46,347 bases of DNA from Acidobacteriota bacterium (GTDB lineage: Bacteria; Acidobacteriota; Terriglobia; Acidiferrales; UBA7541): NCBI GenBank assembly GCA_003225315.1, contig QHZD01000006.1:1-46347 (forward strand). Reading direction: 5' to 3'. How positions within the stretch are numbered: the stretch's first letter is position 1; each line of letters starts with the position of its first letter. Positions 18,032-25,989 of the stretch are shown piece after piece. The notes under the pieces are model-generated. The model saw nothing but the letters and a program-made list of their open reading frames with translations, had not been told where the DNA came from and did no database searches. The position numbers and the translations under genes are program-made.

Positions 18032-19828
18032 TTAAACGTGCACTTCGACGGCGCTGAGGCGGAGCTTGCCCGCGTTGACAGCGGATTCGAGAGCGGTCAC
18101 GACTATCGCGTCAAACTTGGAACCAGTCAGCGCGCGAATGCGATCCATGGCGTAGTCCAGTTCCATCGCCGTCTGATACGGGCGGTTGGTGGTCATGGCG
18201 TCGAGAGTATCGGCCACCCCGATGATGCGCGCCATCAGCGGAATCTGCTGGCCCTGCAATCCGTAAGGATAACCGCGGCCGTCCATGTGTTCGTGGTGCA
18301 GCTCGATGCCCGGGAGCATTTCCTTCAACTGCGAAACCGGGCGCATGATGTTCGCGCCTTTCACAGTGTGCTGCTTCATCAAGCCAAATTCTTCGGGTGT
18401 CAACGAGCCGGGCTTTTTCAGCACGCGGTCCTCGACGCCGATTTTCCCGACGTCATGCAACAGCGCCGCAATACGCAGCTTGTCCAATTCTTCCGTGCTG
18501 AGGCCGAGTTCCTGTCCGATCAGCCCAGAATACTTCGCCACGCGGCCGGAGTGACCGCGTGTGTACGGATCCTTTTCGTCGATGGCCGCGGCAAGCATTC
18601 GAATCGAGCCGATAAACAGCTCGCGGTTTTCTTCGGCGGCTTCCTTCAACCGCTCGATGTACTCTTCGATGTCGCCCGCCATCTTGTTGAAATTTTCGGC
18701 CAGTTCGCTGATCTCCGAAGCCCCGCGGACGGGCGAACGCTGGTGGAATTCGCCGCGGCTGATCGCGCGAGTGGATGCTGCCAAACCGCGAATCGGCCCG
18801 CTGATACCCACCGCGAAGAAATACCCCACGAGAATCGCGGCCAGGATAACCACGCTGACGAACGCGAGCGCCTGCCGGTTCAACTCGGTCACGCCGGTGT
18901 CGCTTTGCGCCTGATCGAGGCGCCGTTGCGCAATGACCGTCCAATTCAATTCCGGAATCGTGCTATACGTCCCGATCATTTCGACTTTGTGTTTTTTGAT
19001 CACTTCCGCGTAACGAACCGTTTCTGTGTTGCGAAGTTCTTGAGGCAGCGCCTTCACTTGCGTCACCAGAGAATTGCTGCTCACATCGGCGCCAGGGACA
19101 AAATTTTTCGTGTCCTGGTGCGCCACCAGGCGGCCGTTGTGGTCCACCAGAAAAACCGTGCGTTCCCGCACGCCGGCTTCCTGCAGGTGGTGCAAGATGG
19201 GTTCCAGGGAGACTACTGCAGCCAGCATGCCGGTGAAATTCTCGTTGACGTCTTTCAAGGGCACGGCCACCACAAAGCCTGGCCGGTTTCCCGGCGCCAG
19301 CGCTAGAGGATCGCTTCGGAATTTGACTACCTGGAGTTGCTGGGATTGCAGGCAGGTAACGAAGGCCCTGTTCAGCGCTTTCGCCACGAAGGGGTCCTGC
19401 TCGGCCCGGAAATTTCCCTGCGACGCGCTTGTGCCCTTTCCCGATTTGCCGACTGCCGTCAGATAGATGAACGTGCTGCGATTGGTCTCGACAAAGTTCT
19501 CAAGCAGGCGGGTGACTTTAGGTTCTGCCGCGGGATCTTCGACGTTGTCGATGAGGCCGGTCAGCGCCAGAATCTGGCGCTCGCTTAGAAGCTGTTGCGT
19601 CAAATTGGATTCGAATTGCTGAATATCCTGCGCCAGCGACCTGGTCAGATCCGTCTGCTGGACGCGCTCAGTATCCACCAGCTTTTCCTGGCTGAGCTCC
19701 AATACCTGGCGGTGGTAAAGGCCAATGGGAAGCGCGCTGACCAGCAAGAGCGCCCCCAAAACGAGCCACAGGATGCGCACGCGGCCTGCGCGCACACGTT
19801 CCCAACGGGCTTTGAAGGCCGGGTTCAT
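18032..19828 (-). CDS. Cache-HAMP-HD-GYP sensor phosphodiesterase
   Basis: A 598-residue membrane protein. An N-terminal helix, a large periplasmic Cache-type sensor (about 45-315), a second helix (AFVSVVILAAILVGYFFAVG), a HAMP linker and an HD-GYP domain (about 415-590) can be seen. HD motif ALLHDVGKIG and the HHEHMDGRGYPYGL region carry the metal ligands and the GYP motif, so it is probably an active c-di-GMP phosphodiesterase controlled by an external ligand. Position 4 of the usual HHERWDG segment differs (His for Arg, Met for Trp). It is encoded alone. Confidence 0.92.
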   Translation of the reverse strand: MNPAFKARWERVRAGRVRILWLVLGALLLVSALPIGLYHRQVLELSQEKLVDTERVQQTDLTRSLAQDIQQFESNLTQQLLSERQILALTGLIDNVEDPAAEPKVTRLLENFVETNRSTFIYLTAVGKSGKGTSASQGNFRAEQDPFVAKALNRAFVTCLQSQQLQVVKFRSDPLALAPGNRPGFVVAVPLKDVNENFTGMLAAVVSLEPILHHLQEAGVRERTVFLVDHNGRLVAHQDTKNFVPGADVSSNSLVTQVKALPQELRNTETVRYAEVIKKHKVEMIGTYSTIPELNWTVIAQRRLDQAQSDTGVTELNRQALAFVSVVILAAILVGYFFAVGISGPIRGLAASTRAISRGEFHQRSPVRGASEISELAENFNKMAGDIEEYIERLKEAAEENRELFIGSIRMLAAAIDEKDPYTRGHSGRVAKYSGLIGQELGLSTEELDKLRIAALLHDVGKIGVEDRVLKKPGSLTPEEFGLMKQHTVKGANIMRPVSQLKEMLPGIELHHEHMDGRGYPYGLQGQQIPLMARIIGVADTLDAMTTNRPYQTAMELDYAMDRIRALTGSKFDAIVVTALESAVNAGKLRLSAVEVHV

Positions 19829-19963
19829 CTCGATTATTCATTCTAGAAGAACCGGGGGGACTTAGGCGGTCGGCTCACGTCTCACGACGCGCATGTGCAA
19901 CTGGGACTTTAGTACTAGAGGCCTGAAATGTGGCGAACCAGGGATTTCCCCAGAGTCCGGCGC

Positions 19964-20968
19964 TTACTCCGGCTTCAAAGGCCGTTCCATGACGTCGCGA
20001 ATCGCATCTTTCGGTGACTTTCCGGCGTGCAGGATCGCGTCAACCTGCTCGGTGATCGGCATTTCGATCTGATGCTCGCCGGCCAGCGCCAGCAGCGGCT
20101 CGGTAGTGTAGACGCCTTCGGCAACCATGCGCATATTCGCCAGGATTTCGCGGAGGGTTCGTCCCTTGCCCAGCTCGATTCCTACGAAGCGATTCCGGCT
20201 GAGGGCGCCAGTGCAAGTGAGGACCAAATCGCCCAGCCCGGCCAAACCGCTGAGCGTCTCCGCTCGCGCCCCCAGCGCCATGGCCAAACGCGCCATTTCT
20301 GCGAGGCCTCGCGTAATCAAGGCTGCGAGAGCGTTCGAGCCAAGACCCAGCCCCTGGCACGCGCCGGCGGCAATGGCCATCACATTCTTCATCGCCCCGG
20401 CCAGCTCCACGCCCAGAACGTCGTCGTTGGTATAGAGCCGAAAGTTTGGGCCGGCAAACTCTTCCTGCAGTTCGGTGGCAAGCGCGGCGTCCCGCGAGGC
20501 CAGAACGACGGCCGTGGGTTCGCCGCGAGCAGCCTCCACTGCAAACGATGGTCCAGAAATCACCGCGATGCGCGGCGTGAATTTCGGCGGCGTGACTTGC
20601 GTGATTACCTCGCTCATCCGCAAGTGCGTCCCTGGCTCAAGCCCTTTTGTGGCGCTGACGAAAGTTGCCCCAGCGGCGGCGTGAGGAAGCGCCGAACCGT
20701 AAACGGCGCGTGCATGCGCCGACGGCATCGCGCCAAGAATGATCTGTGCGCCTGTCAGAGCGGCTTCCAGGTCAGCTCGCACACGAACGCTCTCCTGCAA
20801 TTTCAAGCCGGGAAGATACGCCGTATTTTCATGGTCGCGCTGGATCGATTCAGCAAGGCCTGCGTTGCGCACCCAAAGCGAAATCTCGTGTGGCTTGCGG
20901 CTGCGCGAAAGCACAATCGCCAGCGCCGTTCCCCAACTTCCAGCTCCCAAAATGGCGATCTTCGTCAT
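19964..20968 (-). CDS. gpsA: Glycerol-3-phosphate dehydrogenase [NAD(P)+]
   Basis: A 334-residue cytoplasmic enzyme that makes sn-glycerol-3-phosphate from dihydroxyacetone phosphate for phospholipid synthesis. GAGSWGTALA is the nucleotide-binding turn, SGPSFAVEAARGEPTA the conserved substrate region, and ELAGAMKNVMAIAAG holds the catalytic Lys. Its start overlaps the plsY stop by 4 bp, linking production of glycerol-3-phosphate with its first acylation. It is the last gene of the yacG-to-gpsA run. Confidence 0.96.
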   Translation of the reverse strand: MTKIAILGAGSWGTALAIVLSRSRKPHEISLWVRNAGLAESIQRDHENTAYLPGLKLQESVRVRADLEAALTGAQIILGAMPSAHARAVYGSALPHAAAGATFVSATKGLEPGTHLRMSEVITQVTPPKFTPRIAVISGPSFAVEAARGEPTAVVLASRDAALATELQEEFAGPNFRLYTNDDVLGVELAGAMKNVMAIAAGACQGLGLGSNALAALITRGLAEMARLAMALGARAETLSGLAGLGDLVLTCTGALSRNRFVGIELGKGRTLREILANMRMVAEGVYTTEPLLALAGEHQIEMPITEQVDAILHAGKSPKDAIRDVMERPLKPE

Positions 20969-21603
20969 TCCGCTTCTTTCTTTTTGTCAAAGGAAAAGCG
21001 CGGCTCGGTGCCTTCGACGAGGCGCTGGAGGTTCCTGTCATGTTTGTAAATCACGAGCAGAGCGATGGCCAGCGTCCCCGCGTCGACCATGATCGGCGGC
21101 GCATGGTGCGGCGCCCAAAGAAAATAAATAAGCAGCGGCATCGCCGCGGCCGCCGCCACCGAGCCCAGCGAGACATAGCGCCAATAGGCCACGCACAGCA
21201 AAAAGAGCAGTAGGGCGGCAAGCGCCGCAAGCGGGCAGAGCGCGAGGAATACGCCGAGAGCGGTAGCCACGCCTTTGCCGCCTTTAAATTTCAGCCATAC
21301 TGGAAAGCAATGTCCAAGCAGCACGGCGAACGCGGCGACCATCATCCACGTCGCGCTTTCCTCGGTGAACCGGCCTGCAAGCCACACCGCTGCCGCACCC
21401 TTCGCGGTGTCGAACACCAGCGTGAGAATTCCCGCCAGCGGGCCCGCAACACGCGTCACGTTGGTTGCGCCGATGTTGCCGCTGCCGGATTTGCGCACGT
21501 CCGCGGCACCAAACAGTTTTGCTAGCAGCAATCCAAAGGGAATCGAGCCAAGAAGATACGCGGCGAAAGGGATCAGAATGGCGGTGATCGAAATTGCTCG
21601 CAT
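20965..21603 (-). CDS. plsY: Glycerol-3-phosphate acyltransferase PlsY
   Basis: A 212-residue integral membrane enzyme with about six hydrophobic segments. The first PlsY motif GSGNIGATNV is present, as is the second (FKGGKGVATALGV), which binds the acyl-phosphate and glycerol-3-phosphate. It transfers an acyl chain from acyl-phosphate to make lysophosphatidic acid. It overlaps gpsA by 4 bp and follows thpR by 6 bp. Confidence 0.96.
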   Translation of the reverse strand: MRAISITAILIPFAAYLLGSIPFGLLLAKLFGAADVRKSGSGNIGATNVTRVAGPLAGILTLVFDTAKGAAAVWLAGRFTEESATWMMVAAFAVLLGHCFPVWLKFKGGKGVATALGVFLALCPLAALAALLLFLLCVAYWRYVSLGSVAAAAAMPLLIYFLWAPHHAPPIMVDAGTLAIALLVIYKHDRNLQRLVEGTEPRFSFDKKKEAE

Positions 21604-21609
21604 GCTCCG

Positions 21610-22173
21610 TCAAACCTCCGCCGCAGCGAACGAAAAACTTTCGACCGTAGTGTACTCCGCGCCGGACGGTTTTAGCTTGCTTTCGATGAGATGAAATTTG
21701 CCACTGTGCAGGGAACCGAAATCGCGCTCCGCGTTTTCCTGGATCGCCGCGCGAAGTTTTTCCGGCAGCCGGGGAGGCTCAAACCGCGCCAGCGTCAAAT
21801 GTGGTGAAAAAGGGCGCTGTTCACGCGGGATGCCCAGTTTTTCTGTGGCTCCGTCGATATCAGCCGCCAAAGTCTTCAGGTTCGGCGACGCAACAATGCC
21901 TGCCCAGAAAACGCGTGGATGTTTTTCGTTGGGAAAGAAACCGAGCCCGCGAAAATCCAGAGTGACGAGTTGCTTAGACCTCACACCTGAAAGTGCCTCG
22001 CGAATGCCGGCAAGTTTTGTTTGCGGCACTTCGCCGATGAATTTCAGCGTCACGTGCAGGTTTTCCAGCCGCACCCAGCGGGTTTGTGGTGAGACCGCGC
22101 GAAGCGTTTGCAGCAAGCTCGCGAGGTTTTCCCGCACCGCGGGGGGGACCTCCAGCGCGACGAACAATCGCAT
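21610..22173 (-). CDS. thpR: RNA 2',3'-cyclic phosphodiesterase (2H family)
   Basis: A 187-residue 2H phosphoesterase. Two HxT motifs are present: HVTLKFIGEVP and HLTLARFEPP, which form the symmetric active site. Members open 2',3'-cyclic ends of RNA and were first described as 2'-5' RNA ligases. It starts 6 bp after cinA and is followed by plsY, a compact arrangement. Its role in the lipid-gene run is not explained by its activity. Confidence 0.93.
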   Translation of the reverse strand: MRLFVALEVPPAVRENLASLLQTLRAVSPQTRWVRLENLHVTLKFIGEVPQTKLAGIREALSGVRSKQLVTLDFRGLGFFPNEKHPRVFWAGIVASPNLKTLAADIDGATEKLGIPREQRPFSPHLTLARFEPPRLPEKLRAAIQENAERDFGSLHSGKFHLIESKLKPSGAEYTTVESFSFAAAEV

Positions 22174-22179
22174 GAAACG

Positions 22180-23454
22180 TCACGCCCTTTTGGCGCTGAG
22201 TGATGGCGGTTCTCCGCCGTTGTAGAGGAAATGGATGCGCACCAGATCGAGCGCCAGTTGCGAGGCATGCCAGCGGATGGCTTCGCGATCGCCCGGGAAG
22301 ACCACGCCGCGTTCTTTGATGCCTCCTGCGTGCGACAGCGCGATGTGTACGGTGCCCACAGGTTTTTCCTCGCTGCCGCCACCCGGCCCGGCGATTCCGG
22401 TGATGCCCACGCCCAGTGTGCTGCCCACCTGCCGTCGAATGCCTTCCGCCAGCGCGATGGCCACTTCGCTGCTGACCGCGCCTTTCGTCTGGATGAGTTC
22501 CGCCGGCACATCCGCCCACGCCGTCTTGAGTTCGTTGCTGTAGCTCACCACGCCACCCAAAAAATAAGAAGAGCTGCCTGCGATGCTTGTCAGCCTCTGC
22601 GCAAGCAATCCGCCCGTGCAGCTTTCCGCTGCGGAGATCGTGGAGTTGTGCTGCGTCAGCAGGCTCGCCACCACTTCTTCCATCGAAGAGCCATCTTGCG
22701 AAAAGATGCGGTCGGCCAGCGCGATTTCGAAGCCCTGCGCGATTTCGTCCAGCGTTTTTTGCGCGTGCGCGGAGTCAGCGGTCCACATCCGCAGATGAAT
22801 CTGAATTTCGCCCGGCGCGGCGAGGATCGTGGTGTTCACATCCGAGTAGCGCGTGTAAATCGGCCGGATGCGTTGCTCGACGCCCGATTCACCCAAGCCT
22901 GCCACTCGCAATTCGCGGTGAAACATGCGAATGTTCGAACTGAGCCGCACCAGCCGCGGCAAAACCTGCTCCACGTACATGGGTTTCAATTCGCGAGGCG
23001 GGCCGGGTAGCAGTGCGATGAAGCGCCCCCCGTCTTTGAGCCACAACCCGGGCGCCGACCCGCGTGCATTTTCGAGCACCTCTGCGCCTTCCGGCACCAT
23101 CGCCTGCCGCACATTCACCGCGGGCATTTCCCGGCCAAGCTGCCGGAAGCGTCCTTCGATGTAACGGAGAATTTCATTGTTCAGATGCAGCTTGCGGCCC
23201 AGAAGGTCCGCGACGGTTTCCCGCGTCAAGTCATCTTCCGTGGGACCGAGCCCGCCCGACGCGATGATCAGCTCAACGCGTTCCAGCGCTTCCTTGAAGG
23301 CCGCGCTCAAAGTGTCGCGGTTGTCCCCGACAATCGATTTGCGCACTACCTCGATGCCGAGCTTGTTCAGTTCTTCGGTCAGGTAGAGCGAGTTGGTGTC
23401 CACGCGGTCCGGAGTCAGCAGTTCCGAACCAACCGCGATGATTTCTGCCTTCAT
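22180..23454 (-). CDS. cinA: CinA-like competence/damage-inducible protein
   Basis: A 424-residue fusion. The N-terminal COG1058 (MoaB/MogA-like) domain begins EIIAVGSELLTPDRVDTNS, and the C-terminal nicotinamide-nucleotide amidase (PncC) domain has AESCTGGLLAQRLTSIAG and GITGIAGPGGGSEEKPVGTV. It probably deamidates NMN in NAD salvage and hydrolyses ADP-ribose-type compounds. It lies 1 bp after the hypothetical gene and 6 bp before thpR, within the operon-like run. Length is normal. Confidence 0.95.
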   Translation of the reverse strand: MKAEIIAVGSELLTPDRVDTNSLYLTEELNKLGIEVVRKSIVGDNRDTLSAAFKEALERVELIIASGGLGPTEDDLTRETVADLLGRKLHLNNEILRYIEGRFRQLGREMPAVNVRQAMVPEGAEVLENARGSAPGLWLKDGGRFIALLPGPPRELKPMYVEQVLPRLVRLSSNIRMFHRELRVAGLGESGVEQRIRPIYTRYSDVNTTILAAPGEIQIHLRMWTADSAHAQKTLDEIAQGFEIALADRIFSQDGSSMEEVVASLLTQHNSTISAAESCTGGLLAQRLTSIAGSSSYFLGGVVSYSNELKTAWADVPAELIQTKGAVSSEVAIALAEGIRRQVGSTLGVGITGIAGPGGGSEEKPVGTVHIALSHAGGIKERGVVFPGDREAIRWHASQLALDLVRIHFLYNGGEPPSLSAKRA

Positions 23455-23455
23455 C

Positions 23456-23887
23456 TTAAGGAAGTCTCGCGAATCCGGGGATTTTCTTCTGTTCTTCGGC
23501 GGCGATCACCCAGCGCGAGAACTCTTCGAAGTTTCCATTCAGAAATGCAGTCGCAAAGTTTTCCAGGTCATACGCAAGCCCCCTGAACGCATCAAGAGGA
23601 TCCTCAGAAAAACCCGGATATTTATTGCCGCCGTTCGCGCCGAGTAACACGCGCATGTAGGACTCGTGGTCCAGGGAAGTCTGTCCGAAGTGATAGGTAA
23701 CCAAGCCTAACGAAAAGCGGAAATGAGTCTCGAGTTTCCGGTTTCCATTCACATATACCCCACTCGTGTAAGGGCCTCCGCTACTTGGCCCGGCCGGTCC
23801 AGGTTTGAAAGAGAAACCATGTCGAACCATCACCGGATCAAGGACGTTGCGTCCTTCGCGCAGGATCTCAACAGGTGTCATCTTCAT
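23456..23887 (-). CDS. Hypothetical protein in the cinA-gpsA run
   Basis: A 143-residue soluble protein that I do not recognise. It has no signal peptide or membrane helix. The first half has a Gly/Pro/Ser-rich stretch (FKPGPAGPSSGGPYTSGVY) followed by alternating strand-like sequence with aromatic residues (LETHFRFSLGLVTYHFG), and the C-terminal half is helical (LDAFRGLAYDLENFATAFL). The layout recalls small antitoxin or immunity-like proteins, but that is only an impression. It starts 3 bp after the NHL gene stop and ends 1 bp before cinA, so it is probably co-transcribed. Confidence 0.7.
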   Translation of the reverse strand: MKMTPVEILREGRNVLDPVMVRHGFSFKPGPAGPSSGGPYTSGVYVNGNRKLETHFRFSLGLVTYHFGQTSLDHESYMRVLLGANGGNKYPGFSEDPLDAFRGLAYDLENFATAFLNGNFEEFSRWVIAAEEQKKIPGFARLP

Positions 23888-23890
23888 GTT

Positions 23891-24958
23891 TCACCCTACG
23901 AGCGGCAAGCCGCGGACGTCCCAGTCGAGCGTAAAAAGCGCTCCTGAGGGCGGGTTAGACTCAGATGTGGCGAGAATTGCGCGGCCGGAGGGCTGCAGCG
24001 CCATGCCCACAATTCCGGACCCGCTGAGAACCACTTCCGCTTGAGCCTGCGGCGTAATCCGCACAATGCCGCGTCGTCCGCCATAAGAACCTGCCACATA
24101 AAGGTTTCCTTCGCGGTCCAGAGCAATCCCCTGCGGCCGTCCGACCCCGCGGAAGAACACGCTTACTTCGCCGCCTTGCGTGATTTTGTGGATGCGGTCA
24201 AAGCTGGAGGTCGTCGGCGCTGATACGTACAAATCACCGCTGGGATGAAACGCCAGGTGATACGCGGCAACGGAAGGCTCGAGCGTAGCAAAAACAAAAA
24301 TCTCGCGGCTCGGGCTGATCTTGAAAACTGTCCCGCTGCGGTCGCCGACGTAGAGATTGTCGTTCTGATCGAACGCGATGCCCGTGGCGATGCCCATCCC
24401 TTCGATCCACTGCTCGGCGCGGCCATCAGGCGTGATCCTGTGAATCGTGCCATCGTGCCGGCAGGAGACAAACAGATTGCCCACGCGGTCGAGTGCCAGT
24501 CCGCTGGGATTCATCAGCGAAGTGATGAACGGCTTCACGCTGTAGTTCGCAGTGATTTTGTAAAGCGAAACCGGCACGCGCTGGCCCCGCGGCCCTGAGA
24601 ACGTGACGTAAATGTTGCCGTCCAAATCCACGGCGGGATTCGCCACGGGATGAAGGTTGTCCGCGATTTGCAGGCCGATGTACACGGGATGCGGCCGACT
24701 TTCATGGCCAGACGTTGCCACGCGCACTACTCCGCCGTTTGCCCCTTCCGGGACGCGCGCCACGACGCGATTCTCGCTGGCCAGCGCCACGCTGGCTTCC
24801 GCTTCGCCGAAGCGAACCACCGGACGCGCCTGCACGCGCGAAACGAAACCGCGCCCGAGAATCGTCATCTCCCCGCCGGGAATCGCCGCGGCGGGCGCAA
24901 CTCTCTCAATGTGCGGAATCCCGTTCTTCTCTGCCGTCGAGCCGAACCCGAATTTCAT
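23891..24958 (-). CDS. IPT/TIG plus NHL beta-propeller protein
   Basis: A 355-residue protein. An immunoglobulin-like IPT/TIG domain (about 15-100; PAAAIPGGEMTILGRGF) precedes a six-bladed-propeller-like region with recurrent NLYVGDRSGTVFKI, GNLYVAGSYGGR and GNIYVTFSG blade motifs. Such proteins usually work outside the cytoplasm in binding, but no signal peptide is visible here. The start overlaps the pgpA stop by 4 bp. Ligand unknown. Confidence 0.85.
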   Translation of the reverse strand: MKFGFGSTAEKNGIPHIERVAPAAAIPGGEMTILGRGFVSRVQARPVVRFGEAEASVALASENRVVARVPEGANGGVVRVATSGHESRPHPVYIGLQIADNLHPVANPAVDLDGNIYVTFSGPRGQRVPVSLYKITANYSVKPFITSLMNPSGLALDRVGNLFVSCRHDGTIHRITPDGRAEQWIEGMGIATGIAFDQNDNLYVGDRSGTVFKISPSREIFVFATLEPSVAAYHLAFHPSGDLYVSAPTTSSFDRIHKITQGGEVSVFFRGVGRPQGIALDREGNLYVAGSYGGRRGIVRITPQAQAEVVLSGSGIVGMALQPSGRAILATSESNPPSGALFTLDWDVRGLPLVG

Positions 24959-25671
24959 ACCCAGCCAATGTGAAACGTGAGCAAACCAAAGTGTAACGCT
25001 ACACGCAGCAGAATTGCAGCGTAGACGCCCGCCATCCAGTCATCCGCCATGATTCCCCATCCGCCGGGCAGCTTTTCCAGCCGGCGGACCGGCCATGGCT
25101 TCCAGATGTCAAACACCCGGAAAAGTATAAAACCGAGCAGAAGATATTTCCAATTCACCAGGCTGAGCGCGAAGAAAATCGCGAAAAGGGAAAAGTCCAA
25201 GTGCGCCGCAAAGTGCGGCAGCGCAATGGGAATCAGTGGGAGCAGGAGGGCCAAGTGCTGTCCGGCCACTTCATCGATGACCACGAATTGTGGGTCTTCC
25301 ATTCCCGCGTGCTTAGCCGCTCGCGAAGCGCTCCACACTCCAATCGCCGCCAGCACGACCAGCAGAACCAAAGCACAAAACACCGGCAGCGCCAGGATGG
25401 CGTTGTGAATATCACTGCCTGGAACAAGGAAGTGCTTGTCCACCAGTACAGCGTCAGAGTTGGAGTGCAGCGAAAGCATTCCGCCAAGCGATGTGGGCCG
25501 CAGGAAAAAAACAGCCGAGAGGTAGGCCGTCGCAACTCCTACGAGCGAGCCGAAAGTCCCCGGCGCTTTGGGAAGGTAGCCCACTCCCAATGCGGTAGCG
25601 ATTGCAAGGGCCAGTCGCGGTTTCTTAAGACCTGCTTCGGGTGCGGTCGTTGCGTCAATGTTTGGGGTCAT
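24955..25671 (-). CDS. pgpA: Phosphatidylglycerophosphatase A
   Basis: A 238-residue membrane enzyme that removes the phosphate of phosphatidylglycerophosphate. GVGYLPKAPGTFGSLVGVA and VVIDEVAGQHLALLLP match the two catalytic regions of PgpA. A normal PgpA is about 160-170 residues: the extra length is mainly an insert of about 50 residues after the first helix (including LHSNSDAVLVDKHFLVPG), probably on the outer face. The ATG at 25671 lies inside yacG (17-bp overlap); longer starts would run deep into yacG. Confidence 0.88.
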   Translation of the reverse strand: MTPNIDATTAPEAGLKKPRLALAIATALGVGYLPKAPGTFGSLVGVATAYLSAVFFLRPTSLGGMLSLHSNSDAVLVDKHFLVPGSDIHNAILALPVFCALVLLVVLAAIGVWSASRAAKHAGMEDPQFVVIDEVAGQHLALLLPLIPIALPHFAAHLDFSLFAIFFALSLVNWKYLLLGFILFRVFDIWKPWPVRRLEKLPGGWGIMADDWMAGVYAAILLRVALHFGLLTFHIGWV

Positions 25672-25885
25672 TCGGGCTGTCCAAATCGTCGTCCAACGGC
25701 AGGACGATACTGTCTCTCTTGCCTTTGGCAAGCTCTTCCTCATCGAAGACCGGTTCGGAAACCACGTACTTTTCGCTGGCCCAGTTGCCCAGATCCCGAT
25801 CCCGGCAGCGTTCGCTGCAAAAAGGGAAGTCCGGATGGACCGCCGAGTCCGTCTCCGTTTTGCAGATGGGACATTTGTGCTTCAT
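25655..25885 (-). CDS. yacG: DNA gyrase inhibitor YacG-type zinc protein
   Basis: A 76-residue protein. CPICKTETD and FPFCSERCRDRDLGNW give the four-cysteine zinc site (CPxC...CSxRC) and the conserved DLGxW tail of YacG. YacG binds GyrB and inhibits gyrase in E. coli. The Asp-rich C-terminus (VLPLDDDLDSPNDPKH) is encoded in the overlap with the start of pgpA. It is the first gene of the tight run that extends to gpsA. Confidence 0.9.
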   Translation of the reverse strand: MKHKCPICKTETDSAVHPDFPFCSERCRDRDLGNWASEKYVVSEPVFDEEELAKGKRDSIVLPLDDDLDSPNDPKH

Positions 25886-25890
25886 CGCCT

Positions 25891-25926
25891 CTTTTTCTTC
25901 TCTACGAACTCTGCGTTAAAGGATTT
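25891..25926 (-). repeat. Dispersed TTTAACGCAGAG repeat
   Basis: On the minus strand CCTTTAACGCAGAGTTCGTAG lies just upstream of yacG. It shares the TTTAACGCAGAG core with the stretch at 10344 and TTAACACAGAGTTCG with that at 38128. Confidence 0.45.
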
Positions 25927-25989
25927 TGTCTGGTAGATGCAAAGATCGCAGAAGCTAAGGTAACGCTATTTTCGAGAGAAGAGTATATC

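Noticed and set aside
17852-19306. 484-codon open frame on the plus strand
   Set aside because: Antisense to the HD-GYP gene with no recognisable domain.
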